Of a DNA stretch of 64,000 nucleotides, positions 1-9,178 are shown piece by piece. A program made the position numbers and the translations under genes. A model generated the notes under the pieces. That model saw only the letters and a list, made by a program, of their open reading frames with translations. It made no database searches and had not been told where the DNA came from. Source of the DNA: Rhodobacter ferrooxidans (GTDB taxonomy: Bacteria; Pseudomonadota; Alphaproteobacteria; Rhodobacterales; Rhodobacteraceae); NCBI RefSeq assembly GCF_000176015.1, contig NZ_ACYY01000002.1, positions 186,001-250,000 of the forward strand, in the 5' to 3' direction. Position 1 is the stretch's first letter. Every line of letters starts with the position of its first letter.

Positions 1-853
1 CGGCCACCGCCTGCCCCTGATAGCTGGCCCAGGCCTCGTCGCCATATCCGGCGTCGGACGCCATCACCATGCCGGGATTGCCGTTGCGCAGCCGGGCGGC
101 ACCTTCGGCGGTGGCGGGCAGTTCGGGCAGGTCGGCAAGGCCGATTTCCAGCGGCAGAAGCCAGGCGTCCAGCGCCTCGGTCTTTGCCAATTCGTCCAGC
201 GTTGTCAAACTGATACCCTGTTCGGCATCGAATGGGCCGGACCAGGTGCGGCGCAGATGCTCCACATGGCCAAGGCAGCCCAGCGCGGCGCCCAGATCGC
301 GGGCGATGGCACGCACGTAACCGCCCTTGCCGCAGACCATTTCCAGATCGACATGGTCGGCATCGGGACGGCCGGTCATCTCCAGGCTTTCCACCCACAG
401 GGCGCGCGCGGCGATATCAAACTCCTCGCCATCGCGGGCCAGCGCATAGGCGCGTTCGCCGTCGATCTTCACCGCCGAAAACTGCGGCGGGATCTGCATG
501 ATCTCGCCGCGAAACTGCGCCAGCGCCGCAATGATCTGCGCATCGGTCGGGCGCAGCGCCGAGGTGGCGATCACCTCGCCCTCGGCGTCATCGGTGTTGG
601 TGGCCGCCCCCAGCGTCACCCGGAAACGGTAGCATTTCAGCGCGTCGGTGATGTAGGGCACGGTCTTGGTGGCCTCGCCCAAAGCCACCGCCAGCACGCC
701 GGTCGCCGCCGGATCAAGGGTGCCCGCATGCCCGGCCTTGGCGGCGTTGAAGGCCCATTTCACCTTGTTGACCACCGTGGTCGAGCCGATGCCTGCGGGT
801 TTATCGACCACCAGCCAACCCGAAATTGCCCGTCCCTTGGGTTTGCGCGCCAT
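1..853 (-). CDS. truB: tRNA pseudouridine(55) synthase TruB, 3' end cut by window
   Basis: TruB converts U55 of the tRNA T-loop to pseudouridine. The N-terminus [19 protein letters not shown] is followed by the family motif [14 protein letters not shown], in which D47 is the catalytic aspartate. The ATG is at 853 on the minus strand. About 284 codons are visible and the C-terminus (PUA-like end) runs off the window; the family is about 300 residues. It is the last gene of the minus-strand series rbfA, phosphodiester glycosidase, truB; rbfA and truB are commonly linked with translation genes in bacteria. Confidence 0.95.
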   Translation of the reverse strand, partial: MARKPKGRAISGWLVVDKPAGIGSTTVVNKVKWAFNAAKAGHAGTLDPAATGVLAVALGEATKTVPYITDALKCYRFRVTLGAATNTDDAEGEVIATSALRPTDAQIIAALAQFRGEIMQIPPQFSAVKIDGERAYALARDGEEFDIAARALWVESLEMTGRPDADHVDLEMVCGKGGYVRAIARDLGAALGCLGHVEHLRRTWSGPFDAEQGISLTTLDELAKTEALDAWLLPLEIGLADLPELPATAEGAARLRNGNPGMVMASDAGYGDEAWASYQGQAVA

Positions 854-904
854 GATCTGCCTTCCGTTGCGAAGCCCGGGTGCTAGCGAAGCCGCGGGGT
901 GCCG

Positions 905-1642
905 TCAACCGGCGGGCACCACGGTGCCGACAATCGGCCCCATCGGCAGGCCCCCGTCATGCCTGCCCAATTCCGGCGCATAAAGCCGCGAGATGTTGCC
1001 GTCGAAGTAAAGCGCGTTGGGCAGGTTCAGCCCGTCGCGGAACAGCCGGGCGAATTCGTGGAAGGTCACCGGCTGGTTCGAGATTGCAAACACCGCCGTG
1101 GCACCATCGGCACTGACGCCCACGCCGTTGCGAATATAGCGCGAATCCGAATCCGGCAGGAACCGCGGGTGCAGCGCGCCGTCGATCACCAGCATCGGGC
1201 CGGATTGGCTGGCCTCGCGGCAGGCGGGCGGGTTTTTGGCAAAGTGGCGCGATTCGATCACCGCAAAATGCTCGGTGATGCACAGCACGCCATTGGGGCG
1301 CATGCCGAAATTGCCCGGCCCGGCGGCGGTGATCAGCCGACCGCGCTGCGTGCCCTCCTCGATCAGCAGGCCCACCGGGCTGCGATCCGAGTGATACATC
1401 CCGGCGTTCATCGCAAAGCCCAACTGCTGACCGGAGGCCGCAAGGGAGTCGTTCACCTTCAGAAAGCTGCCATAGATCGCACCATCGGCTGCGGTGTGGA
1501 ACAGCCGCAGGTCCGCGCCCGCCTGCACCTCGCAAACCGTGTAGCTGGCACCATCCTGCTCCATGTCGCGGCAGGCCGCCTGCGCCACAGCCGGGGCCAG
1601 CGCCAGAGCGGCGGCCAGAAGGGCGCTACGCCAGCGGGTCAT
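905..1642 (-). CDS. Secreted phosphodiester glycosidase family protein (NAGPA/DUF2233)
   Basis: Predicted exported protein of 245 residues. The chosen start [19 protein letters not shown] gives a typical signal peptide ending around AQA, and this start overlaps the 3' end of rbfA by 17 bp, which suggests translational coupling. The body carries features of the NAGPA (phosphodiester glycosidase) family: FAMNAGMYH near residue 80, a GPNGVL-like turn, SGPMLVIDG, RNGVGV and ALYFDGNISRLY. The natural substrate in bacteria is unknown, but a periplasmic phosphodiester sugar-modifying activity is plausible. A longer reading back to 1720 would lie inside rbfA and lose the signal peptide. Confidence 0.8.
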   Translation of the reverse strand: MTRWRSALLAAALALAPAVAQAACRDMEQDGASYTVCEVQAGADLRLFHTAADGAIYGSFLKVNDSLAASGQQLGFAMNAGMYHSDRSPVGLLIEEGTQRGRLITAAGPGNFGMRPNGVLCITEHFAVIESRHFAKNPPACREASQSGPMLVIDGALHPRFLPDSDSRYIRNGVGVSADGATAVFAISNQPVTFHEFARLFRDGLNLPNALYFDGNISRLYAPELGRHDGGLPMGPIVGTVVPAG

Positions 1643-2042
1643 CCGCGTCCGGCTTTGCGGCAATGTCGCGCTGCACCACTTCGTTGGCAAACAGGCGGCG
1701 GGTTTCCTCGATCCGGTCAAAGGTCTCGTCGGGCAGGAACCGCAGATCGGGGGTGTGTTTCAGCGTCATCTGCTGACCGATGCGGTGGCGCAGGTCGTAT
1801 TTGTTGCGCTTCAACGCGGCAATGGCCGCGGCCACATCTCCGCCACCCAGCGGCATCACATAGGCGGTGGCGATCTTCAGATCATTCGACAGCCGCACTT
1901 CGCCGACGGTGATCGACATGCGGTTCAGTTCGGGGTCGTGAATCTCGCCGCGGTTCAGCAGATCGGAAAGCGTGCGGCGGATCAGTTCGCCGACGCGAAG
2001 CTGCCGTTGAGACGGGCCGGAGGAGGAGCGGTTCTGTGCCAT
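1626..2042 (-). CDS. rbfA: 30S ribosome-binding factor RbfA
   Basis: RbfA binds the 30S subunit and assists 16S rRNA 5'-end maturation. The 138-residue product starts [20 protein letters not shown] and contains the KH-like RbfA fold signatures [29 protein letters not shown] and the C-terminal [14 protein letters not shown]. Length fits the family (about 120-140). The ATG at 2042 is preferred to an upstream in-frame start whose extra residues are Arg/Cys/Ala-rich and unlike RbfA. It is divergent from dapB and overlaps the next minus-strand gene by 17 bp. Confidence 0.93.
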   Translation of the reverse strand: MAQNRSSSGPSQRQLRVGELIRRTLSDLLNRGEIHDPELNRMSITVGEVRLSNDLKIATAYVMPLGGGDVAAAIAALKRNKYDLRHRIGQQMTLKHTPDLRFLPDETFDRIEETRRLFANEVVQRDIAAKPDADDPLA

Positions 2043-2140
2043 GCGCCCGTTTAGGCGTTTTTGCCGCCCCCCGCAACGGCAGGCTTTGCAGCATGCGCAG
2101 GAAGCGGCTAAAGCGGGGGAAACACGCAAAGGGGCGCGGG

Positions 2141-2950
2141 ATGGACAATTTGCCGGGGATCGTGGTGGCCGGGGCGTCGGGCCGGATGGGGCAGATGCTG
2201 GTGCGCACGGTGCTGAGTTCGGGCAAGGCGCGGCTGGTTGGTTGTCTTGAACGGCCGGGGCATGGCTGGATTGGCCGGGATATCGGTGAGTGTCTGGGCG
2301 GGGCGGCGGTGGGGGTCTTGGTGACCGATGATCCGCTGGCGGCCTTGGCCAAGGCGCAGGCCTTGCTGGATTTCACCGCCCCGGCGGCGACGGTGGCTTT
2401 TTCTGGGCTGTGCGCGCAGGCCCGCGCCGTGCATGTAATCGGCACCACCGGGTTGGAGGCGGGCGATATCGCGGCGATCAACCGGGCGGCGCATCATGCG
2501 GTGATCGTGCGGGCGGGGAACATGTCCCTCGGCGTGAACCTGCTGGTGCGGCTGACGCAGAAGGTGGCGCAGGCGCTGGATGCCGATTGGGATATCGAGG
2601 TGGTCGAGGCGCATCACCGCCGCAAGGTCGATGCGCCCTCGGGCACCGCGCTGATGCTGGGGCAGGCGGCGGCGGACGGGCGCGGGGTGGATCTGGACGC
2701 GGTGCGCGATGCGGGGCGCGACGGCATCACCGGGGCGCGGCGGCGCGGCGACATCGGTTTTGCATCGATTCGCGGCGGCGATATCGTGGGCGAGCATGAG
2801 GTGATCTTTGCCGCCGATGGCGAGCGCATCGCGCTGCGGCATGTGGCGACCGACCGGGCGATCTTTGCCCGCGGCGCGCTGAAGGCGGCGCTGTGGGGGC
2901 AGGGGCAGAAGCCCGGCGCCTATGACATGATGGATGTGTTGGGGCTGTAG
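2141..2950 (+). CDS. dapB: 4-hydroxy-tetrahydrodipicolinate reductase DapB
   Basis: DapB reduces 4-hydroxy-tetrahydrodipicolinate in the diaminopimelate/lysine pathway using NAD(P)H. The 269-residue protein starts [20 protein letters not shown] with the dinucleotide-binding glycine motif, and carries the diagnostic [15 protein letters not shown] with the catalytic His158 and Lys162. It ends [11 protein letters not shown], typical of the family. The ATG at 2141 is chosen because residues upstream are low-complexity Arg/Lys and because it aligns with the family start. It is divergent from rbfA. Confidence 0.96.
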   Translation: MDNLPGIVVAGASGRMGQMLVRTVLSSGKARLVGCLERPGHGWIGRDIGECLGGAAVGVLVTDDPLAALAKAQALLDFTAPAATVAFSGLCAQARAVHVIGTTGLEAGDIAAINRAAHHAVIVRAGNMSLGVNLLVRLTQKVAQALDADWDIEVVEAHHRRKVDAPSGTALMLGQAAADGRGVDLDAVRDAGRDGITGARRRGDIGFASIRGGDIVGEHEVIFAADGERIALRHVATDRAIFARGALKAALWGQGQKPGAYDMMDVLGL

Positions 2951-3021
2951 CGCGCGCTCATCGGCCCTGTCAGGCCTCTTCGCTGACGATGCGCGACCGT
3001 GAGGGAACAAAGAGGGACCGG

Positions 3022-3192
3022 TCAGAAGTCGATGGCGATGCCCTTCTTCTCCCAATCGCCATAGCGCACCGGTTCCGGGCCGTTGCGGCCACCAAGCTCG
3101 GGGGGCAGGGCAGTTTGTGCCTTCTTGCGGCGTTCCTCGGCCTCGGCCAGGGCGCGTTGGGCGGCGGGGGGCAGATCGGCGGCGTCAGACAT
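3022..3192 (-). CDS. DUF1674 small protein (SdhF4-like succinate dehydrogenase assembly factor)
   Basis: A 56-residue protein encoded on the minus strand opposite the rsmB leader, starting MSDAADLPPAAQRALAEAEE. The second half is the DUF1674 signature: PPELGGRNGPEPVRYGDWEK followed by KGIAIDF. In mitochondria and alphaproteobacteria this family (SDHAF4/SdhF4) helps assemble the flavoprotein subunit of succinate dehydrogenase; the function here is inferred from the family. The conserved GGR...PEP.RYGDWE.KG...DF block makes the call firm despite the small size. Confidence 0.88.
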   Translation of the reverse strand: MSDAADLPPAAQRALAEAEERRKKAQTALPPELGGRNGPEPVRYGDWEKKGIAIDF

Positions 3193-3264
3193 GGCGGCTT
3201 CCTTGTGGCTTCACCCGGCATGATATACCGGGCTTGGGGCAAGGAACAGGGCGGGGTGCGAGGG

Positions 3265-4548
3265 ATGGCGGGCGACAAGCAAAGCGGCGGTCTGGCGGCG
3301 CGGGCGGCGGCACTGGCGCTGCTGGAGGCAGTGCTGGAGCAGGGCGCGATGCTGGGGCAGGTGCTGGCCGACCCCGCCGGGCCGCTGACCGGGCTTTCGC
3401 CCAGCGACCGGGCGCGGGCGCAGCGGCTGGCTTTGGCGGTTCTTCGGCATATCGAACCCGCCGACCGGGTGCTGAAGCCGCATCTGCGCAAGGAGCCGCC
3501 CGAAGCGGTGCGGATTGCGCTGCGGCTGGCGGTGGTCGAACTGGCGGTGGAGCACGCGGCGGCGCATGGGGTGGTGAATGCCGCGGTCAGCCTGATGCGG
3601 CTGGGCAAGCGCACCACCCATATGGCCGGGCTGGTGAATGCGGTGCTGCGCAAGGTGGCCGAGGTGCCCGAGCCGTTTGCCGGTCTGCCGCCGCAGCGCC
3701 TGCCGTTCTGGCTGCGCAAGCCCTTGGTCGATACCTATGGCCGCGAGCAGGTGGCGGCGATGGAGGCGGTGCAGGCTTTGGCACCGCCGATCGACATATC
3801 GGTGAAGCCGGGGGCCGAAGTGGCCATTCCGGGGGCCGAAGCCTTGCCGACCGGCAGCCTGCGTTTGCCGCCGCAAGTGCAGGTATCGAACCTGCCGGGC
3901 TTTGCCGAAGGCCAATGGTGGGTGCAGGACGCGGCGGCGGCGCTGGCGGTGGGGCTGCTGGCACCACGCCCGGGCGAGCGGGTGCTGGACCTGTGCGCGG
4001 CCCCCGGTGGCAAGACCCTGCAACTGGCCGCGGCGGGGGCTCAGGTGCTGGCGCTGGACATCTCGGCCCCGCGGTTGGTGCGGTTGCGCGACAACCTGGC
4101 CCGCTGCGGGTTGGCTGCAGAAGTGGTGGCGGCGGATGCGCTGGTCTGGCAACCCGCGGCGGCGTTTGACGCCATCCTGCTGGATGCGCCCTGTTCGGCC
4201 ACCGGCACCATACGGCGGCATCCTGACCTGCCCTTTGTCAAGGACGGCTCCGACCTGCCGCAGGTGCTGGCCCTGCAGGCGGCGCTGATCGACCGGGCGC
4301 TGGGCTGGCTGAAGCCCGGCGGGCGGCTGGTGTTCTGCACCTGCTCGTTGCTGCCGGATGAAGGCGAGGCGCAACTGGCGGGCGCGCTGGCGCGGCATCC
4401 GGGGCTGGTGGTAGAGCGGCCTGATCTGCCGGGGGTGGAGCCTGCATGGATCACCGAAACGGGTGGTTTGCGGCTGCGGCCCGACTATTGGGCAGAGCGT
4501 GGCGGCATGGACGGGTTCTTCATGGCGCGGCTGCGGCTTCCCGCGTGA
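3265..4548 (+). CDS. rsmB: 16S rRNA (cytosine-C5)-methyltransferase RsmB-like (NOL1/NOP2/Sun family)
   Basis: Predicted m5C rRNA methyltransferase of 427 residues. The N-terminal third is a NusB-like helical domain (ARAAALALLEAVLEQGAML onwards). The catalytic domain has the SAM motif VLDLCAAPGGKTLQLAAAG, motif IV LLDAPCSATGTIRRHPD and motif VI FCTCSLLPDEGE, so both family cysteines (PC and TC) are present. The ATG at 3265 (MAGDKQSGG) is chosen; an in-frame ATG about 45 bp upstream would add a few non-conserved residues. The downstream heparinase-like gene follows on the same strand. Confidence 0.92.
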   Translation: MAGDKQSGGLAARAAALALLEAVLEQGAMLGQVLADPAGPLTGLSPSDRARAQRLALAVLRHIEPADRVLKPHLRKEPPEAVRIALRLAVVELAVEHAAAHGVVNAAVSLMRLGKRTTHMAGLVNAVLRKVAEVPEPFAGLPPQRLPFWLRKPLVDTYGREQVAAMEAVQALAPPIDISVKPGAEVAIPGAEALPTGSLRLPPQVQVSNLPGFAEGQWWVQDAAAALAVGLLAPRPGERVLDLCAAPGGKTLQLAAAGAQVLALDISAPRLVRLRDNLARCGLAAEVVAADALVWQPAAAFDAILLDAPCSATGTIRRHPDLPFVKDGSDLPQVLALQAALIDRALGWLKPGGRLVFCTCSLLPDEGEAQLAGALARHPGLVVERPDLPGVEPAWITETGGLRLRPDYWAERGGMDGFFMARLRLPA

Positions 4549-4675
4549 GCGCGGACGCACAGGAATATTCCATCCGACGAAAGCGGCGGTGACAGGCGCG
4601 GGGCTTGGCGTTATGCTGGCCAAAGCGACCCGGAAGCGGGCGACGAGCAGCAGTTTGGCAGATAAGGCAGGCAGC

Positions 4676-6397
4676 GTGATCCGGGACATGCGGTTTTCGG
4701 CATGGGGGACGCAGGCGATGAATCGTCTGCACGCCCGGCGTGCGGCCTATGCCCAGCCCGCCACTGGCTTTGTCTATCAGCCCGAACCGCGCAGCATCGG
4801 CCTGTTCGCCCGTGGCAAGCAGTTGATTGCCGGGAATTTTCTGTTCGGCGGCCAGTTGATCGAGGCGCCGGGGCTGCGGCTGTGGGATCTGACGATGCCC
4901 GGTGCCGATTTTACCGCCGAGGTGCAGGGTTTCGGCTGGCTGGACGATCTGGCGGCGGTGGGCGACGGGGCGGCGCGCACCCGGGCGCAAGACTGGACCT
5001 GGGACTGGATCGCCCGCTACGGCAAGGGCCGGGGTCCGGGCTGGACGCCGGATCTGACCGGGCGGCGGCTGATCCGCTGGATCAACCACGCGCTGCTGTT
5101 GCTTAGCGGCAAGGGGCGCGAGCCGTCGTTGGCGTTTTACCACTCGCTGTCGCATCAGACCCTGTTCCTGTCGCGGCGCTGGCAGGCGGCCTCGCCCGGT
5201 CTGCCGCGGATCGAGGCGCTGACCGGGTTGATCTACGCCGGACTGGCGCTGACCGGGATGGAGGCGCATGTCGGCCCGGCAGCGGCGGCGCTGGCCCGCG
5301 ATTGCGACGCCGAGGTGGATGCCGAGGGCGGTATTCCCACCCGCAACCCCGAGGAACTGCTGGAGGTTTTTACCCTGCTGACCTGGGCCGCACAGGCGTT
5401 GACCGAGGCCGGGCAGCAGGTGTTGCCGGCGCATCTGGCGGCGATGGCGCGGATTGCCCCGACCTTGCGCGCCTTGCGCCATGCCGATGGCGGGCTGGCG
5501 CGGTTTCATGGTGGTGGTCGCGGGATGGAGGGGCGGTTGGATCAGGCTTTGGCCAACGCCCCAGGGCGGACCATGCGGCAGGACGGTTTGGCCATGGGCT
5601 TTGCCCGGCTGGCGGGCGGGCGCAGCACGGTGATTGTGGATGCAGCCCCACCTCCGGGCGGACGGGCGGGGGCGCAGGCCCATGCCTCGACCCTGGCGTT
5701 CGAGCTGACCTCGGGGCGCCGCCCGTTGGTGGTTTCCTGCGGGGCCGGTGCGCCGTTCGGGGCGGATTGGCAACGCGCCAGCCGCGCCACGGCCTCACAT
5801 TCCACACTGGCGGTGGAGGGCTATTCCTCGTCGCGGCTGGGGGCGTGGAAAGCCGAGGCGCTGGCCGACCGGGCGGGCGTGGTGATCCTGCGGCACGAGG
5901 CCGGGCCGGAGGGCAGTCTGCTGGAGGCCGAGCAGGATGGCTGGGTCGCCACCCACGGCCTTTGGCACCGGCGAGAACTGGCGCTGGACCCTGCCGGGCG
6001 GCGGCTGGTGGGGGCGGATGCGCTGTTTGCCGACACCCCGGCCGAGCAGAAGCGGTTCGATCTGGCGGCAAAGCTGAAAGGCGTGGGCTATGCCCTGCGG
6101 TTCCATTTGCACCCAGATGCCGATGCCGTGCTGGACATGGGCGGCGCTGCGGTGTCGATGGCGCTGAAATCTGGCGAAATCTGGGTGTTCCGCCATGACG
6201 GGCAGGCGAAACTGACGCTGGAGCCCTCGGTTTACCTGCAAAAGGGCCGTCTGAAGCCGCGTGCGACAAAACAGATTGTCCTGGCGGGCTCGTTGCAGGA
6301 TTTTCAGGTGCGGATCGGCTGGACCTTGGCGAAGGCACAGGATACGCCACTGGCAATCCGCGATCTTGACCGGGATGACACCTCGTCCCGCCCCTGA
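4676..6397 (+). CDS. Heparinase II/III family protein
   Basis: A protein of about 573 residues of the heparinase II/III (alginate-lyase-like) type. The N-terminal part is an (alpha/alpha) toroid rich in tryptophans (WGTQAMNRLHARRAA, FGWLDDLAA, WTWDWIARYG, RRLIRWINHALLLL, YHSLSHQTLFLSRRW), and the C-terminal half is the beta-rich heparinase domain (STVIVDAAPPP, ASHSTLAVEGYSSS, LWHRRELALDP). Such genes often lie between rsmB and purH in Rhodobacteraceae; the real substrate is unknown. The start is uncertain: the GTG at 4676 has a weak AAGGCAG upstream, while an ATG at 4688 (MRFSAWG) or 4613 is also in frame. Confidence 0.85.
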   Translation: MIRDMRFSAWGTQAMNRLHARRAAYAQPATGFVYQPEPRSIGLFARGKQLIAGNFLFGGQLIEAPGLRLWDLTMPGADFTAEVQGFGWLDDLAAVGDGAARTRAQDWTWDWIARYGKGRGPGWTPDLTGRRLIRWINHALLLLSGKGREPSLAFYHSLSHQTLFLSRRWQAASPGLPRIEALTGLIYAGLALTGMEAHVGPAAAALARDCDAEVDAEGGIPTRNPEELLEVFTLLTWAAQALTEAGQQVLPAHLAAMARIAPTLRALRHADGGLARFHGGGRGMEGRLDQALANAPGRTMRQDGLAMGFARLAGGRSTVIVDAAPPPGGRAGAQAHASTLAFELTSGRRPLVVSCGAGAPFGADWQRASRATASHSTLAVEGYSSSRLGAWKAEALADRAGVVILRHEAGPEGSLLEAEQDGWVATHGLWHRRELALDPAGRRLVGADALFADTPAEQKRFDLAAKLKGVGYALRFHLHPDADAVLDMGGAAVSMALKSGEIWVFRHDGQAKLTLEPSVYLQKGRLKPRATKQIVLAGSLQDFQVRIGWTLAKAQDTPLAIRDLDRDDTSSRP

Positions 6398-6418
6398 ATA
6401 TTTAGGAGGGACTGCCGA

Positions 6419-8023
6419 ATGACCCACCCCATACATACCAATCTGGTGCCGGTTGGCCGCGCACTTCTGTCGGTGTCCGACAAGTCGGGGCTGCTGGATC
6501 TGGCGCGGGCGCTGGCGGCAAGCGGGGTCGAGCTGATCTCGACCGGCGGCACGGCGCAAACCCTGCGCACCGCCGGGCTGAAGGTGCGCGATGTGGCCGA
6601 AGTCACCGGTTTCCCCGAGATGATGGATGGGCGGGTGAAAACCCTGCATCCGATGGTGCATGGCGGTTTGCTGGCGCTGCGCGATGATGACGAGCATCTG
6701 CTGGCGATGGCCGCACACGGGATCGAGCCGATTGATCTGCTGGTGGTCAACCTTTACCCGTTCGAAGCGACGGTGGCGCGTGGCGGCAGTTATGCCGATT
6801 GCATCGAGAATATCGACATCGGCGGCCCGGCGATGATCCGGGCGGCGGCGAAGAACCACCGTTTCGTCAACGTCGTCACCGATCCGCAGGATTATGCGGC
6901 GCTGTTGGCCGAACTGGCGCAGAACGATGGCGCCACCTCGCTGGCGTTCCGCCAGAAGCTGGCGCTGACTGCCTATGCCCGCACCGCGGCCTATGATGCG
7001 GCGGTTTCGACCTGGATGGCCGGGGCGTTGAACGAACCGGCACCGCGCCGCCGCGCCTTTGCCGGCAAGCTGGCGCAGACCCTGCGCTATGGCGAAAACC
7101 CGCATCAGGCGGCGGCGTTCTATCTGGATGGTTCCAACCGCCCCGGCGTGGCCACCGCCAAGCAATGGCAGGGCAAGGAGCTTTCCTACAACAACATCAA
7201 CGACACCGATGCGGCCTTCGAACTGGTGGCCGAGTTCGACCCGGCGCAGGGCCCGGCCTGTGCCGTCATCAAGCACGCCAACCCCTGCGGTGTGGCGCGC
7301 GGGGCGACGCTGGCCGAGGCTTACAGCCGAGCCTATGACTGCGACCGCACCTCGGCGTTTGGTGGCATCGTGGCGTTGAACATGCCGCTGGATGGCGCCA
7401 CGGCGGAAAAGATTGCCGAGATATTCACCGAAGTGGTGATCGCCCCCGGTGCCGATGCCGATGCCATGGCGATCTTTGCCAAAAAGAAGAACCTGCGGCT
7501 GCTGACCACGGCGGGTCTGCCCGATCCGCGGGCGGGCGGGTTGACCTTCCGGCAGGTGGCGGGCGGCTTTCTGGTGCAGGACCGTGACAACGGCCATATC
7601 TCTGCTGCCGACCTGAAGGTGGTGACCAAACGCGCGCCGACGCCTGCCGAGATTGCCGACCTGCTGTTTGCCTGGAACGTCGCCAAGCATGTAAAATCCA
7701 ACGCCATCGTCTATGTGAAGGATGGCGCCACGGTCGGCGTCGGTGCCGGGCAGATGAGCCGGGTCGATAGCACCCGCATCGCCGCGCGCAAATCCGAAGA
7801 CATGGCCGAGGCTTTGGGGCTGGCAAAACCGCTGACCTTTGGCGCGGTGGTGGCTTCGGACGCGTTCTTCCCGTTTGCCGATGGCTTGCTGGCGGCGGCG
7901 GCGGCGGGTGCCACGGCGATCATCCAGCCGGGTGGGTCGATGCGCGACGACGAGGTGATTGCCGCAGCGGATGCGGCCGGTCTGGCCATGGTGTTCACCG
8001 GCCAGCGGCATTTCCGGCACTGA
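6419..8023 (+). CDS. purH: Bifunctional AICAR transformylase/IMP cyclohydrolase PurH
   Basis: PurH carries out the last two steps of IMP synthesis. The 534-residue protein has the N-terminal methylglyoxal-synthase-like IMP cyclohydrolase domain ([45 protein letters not shown]) and the transformylase domain with [14 protein letters not shown], the catalytic KHANPCGVA motif, [10 protein letters not shown] and [14 protein letters not shown]. It ends [10 protein letters not shown], the usual C-terminus. A good ribosome binding site (AGGAGGG) sits 6-13 bases before the ATG. lspA begins 1 base after the stop. Confidence 0.98.
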   Translation: MTHPIHTNLVPVGRALLSVSDKSGLLDLARALAASGVELISTGGTAQTLRTAGLKVRDVAEVTGFPEMMDGRVKTLHPMVHGGLLALRDDDEHLLAMAAHGIEPIDLLVVNLYPFEATVARGGSYADCIENIDIGGPAMIRAAAKNHRFVNVVTDPQDYAALLAELAQNDGATSLAFRQKLALTAYARTAAYDAAVSTWMAGALNEPAPRRRAFAGKLAQTLRYGENPHQAAAFYLDGSNRPGVATAKQWQGKELSYNNINDTDAAFELVAEFDPAQGPACAVIKHANPCGVARGATLAEAYSRAYDCDRTSAFGGIVALNMPLDGATAEKIAEIFTEVVIAPGADADAMAIFAKKKNLRLLTTAGLPDPRAGGLTFRQVAGGFLVQDRDNGHISAADLKVVTKRAPTPAEIADLLFAWNVAKHVKSNAIVYVKDGATVGVGAGQMSRVDSTRIAARKSEDMAEALGLAKPLTFGAVVASDAFFPFADGLLAAAAAGATAIIQPGGSMRDDEVIAAADAAGLAMVFTGQRHFRH

Positions 8024-8024
8024 C

Positions 8025-8519
8025 ATGCGGCGGGTGGCCCTCATCGCGCTGCTGACGTTTCTGCTGGATCAGGCCAGCAAGATCGCCGTGGTCTGGGGCC
8101 TGAACCTGGCCGAACGCGGCGAGATTGACGTGGTGCCGCCTTACCTTTCGTTTCACATGGCCTGGAACCGCGGTGTGAACTTCGGCCTTGGCTCCAGCAC
8201 CGGCGATCTGATGCGCTGGGTGCTGGTGGCGCTGGCGCTTGGCATCTCGGCCTGGGTCTGGCGCTGGATCGCGCGCGAGGGGCATGGGCCGTGGGCGCGG
8301 GCCTCGGCGGGGCTCTTGATCGGTGGCGCGCTGGGCAATGTGGTCGATCGGCTGGCCTATGGCGCGGTGGCGGATTTTCTGAACATGTCCTGCTGTGGCA
8401 TTGAAAACCCTTATGCTTTCAACGTGGCCGACATCGCGATTTTCCTTGGCGCGGTGGGGCTGGTGCTGTTCACCGCAGAGTCGCCAAAGCCGCGGTCGGG
8501 GCGGCGAAAGACCCCGTGA
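8025..8519 (+). CDS. lspA: Lipoprotein signal peptidase LspA
   Basis: Inner-membrane aspartyl peptidase that cleaves signal peptides of prolipoproteins. The 164-residue protein has four hydrophobic segments and the two catalytic aspartate boxes: [19 protein letters not shown] contains GNxxDR and the second Asp, and [11 protein letters not shown] is the last conserved block. The ATG at 8025 lies 2 bases after the purH stop, so the two are co-transcribed. The next gene encodes a lipoprotein, a substrate type for this enzyme. Confidence 0.95.
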   Translation: MRRVALIALLTFLLDQASKIAVVWGLNLAERGEIDVVPPYLSFHMAWNRGVNFGLGSSTGDLMRWVLVALALGISAWVWRWIAREGHGPWARASAGLLIGGALGNVVDRLAYGAVADFLNMSCCGIENPYAFNVADIAIFLGAVGLVLFTAESPKPRSGRRKTP

Positions 8520-8570
8520 CGGCGCGCAAGCTTTGCGCTAAAGACTAGGCATTGGTTCGGGAGACGAAGT

Positions 8571-9095
8571 ATGCGGGCAGCAAGAGGGGCCTTGTTGATC
8601 ACGGCGGCAGCGCTTTTCGTGCTGGCGGGTTGCAGCAAGAAAGAGCCATTGCTGATGAACCTGCGCTCCACCGGCAACGGACCGGACGAGTTCTCGATTC
8701 TGCCGCCCAAGCCGTTGGAAATGCCCGAAGACCTTGCCGCCTTGCCAACACCGGAGGTGGGCGGCGTGTCGCGCACCGACCCAAATCCCTTCGACGACGC
8801 CATTGTGGCACTGGGCGGCAATCCGCAGGTGTCGCGCGGGGTTCCGGCCTCGGATGGGGCGTTGGTCAACCACGCCCGCCGCAACGGTGTCGAGGCCGGG
8901 ATTCGGCAGACGCTGGCCGCCGAAGACCTGGAATGGCGCCGCAGCCATGACGGCCGCCTGCTGGAACGGTTGTTCAATGTGACGGTGTATTTCCGCGCCT
9001 ACGAAAAGATGTCGCTGGATCAGCATGCCGAACTGGCGCGCTGGCGTCGGGCAGGCGTGGGCAACCCCTCGGCCCCGCCCGAGGCGACAAGGTAA
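8571..9095 (+). CDS. DUF3035 lipoprotein (BamF-like outer-membrane assembly subunit)
   Basis: A 174-residue predicted lipoprotein. The N-terminus has a basic start, a hydrophobic stretch and the lipobox LAGC, with acylation predicted at Cys21. The following LMNLRSTGNGPDEFSILPPK and PLEMPEDLAALPTP are typical of DUF3035, a family restricted mainly to Alphaproteobacteria and described as the BamF component of the outer-membrane beta-barrel assembly machine in Caulobacter. The assignment rests on family resemblance and on its usual place after lspA and before two M16 peptidase genes. Confidence 0.85.
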   Translation: MRAARGALLITAAALFVLAGCSKKEPLLMNLRSTGNGPDEFSILPPKPLEMPEDLAALPTPEVGGVSRTDPNPFDDAIVALGGNPQVSRGVPASDGALVNHARRNGVEAGIRQTLAAEDLEWRRSHDGRLLERLFNVTVYFRAYEKMSLDQHAELARWRRAGVGNPSAPPEATR

Positions 9096-9178
9096 GCCTT
9101 CGTTCACTTAAGCGTCACCCGGCTTGACCCCGGCAGCCCTGTGGGTAGCTATGGGATGTGACGCCAGCGGAGTGACAG

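Noticed and set aside
5795-8044. 749-codon open frame on the minus strand opposite purH and the heparinase-like gene
   Set aside because: Antisense shadow of high-GC codons; composition is Gln/Arg/His-rich, no start site, no family, and purH on the other strand is certain.
8523-8537. Short palindrome GCGCAAGCTTTGCGC after lspA
   Set aside because: Six-bp arms without T-run; likely chance in this GC-rich sequence.
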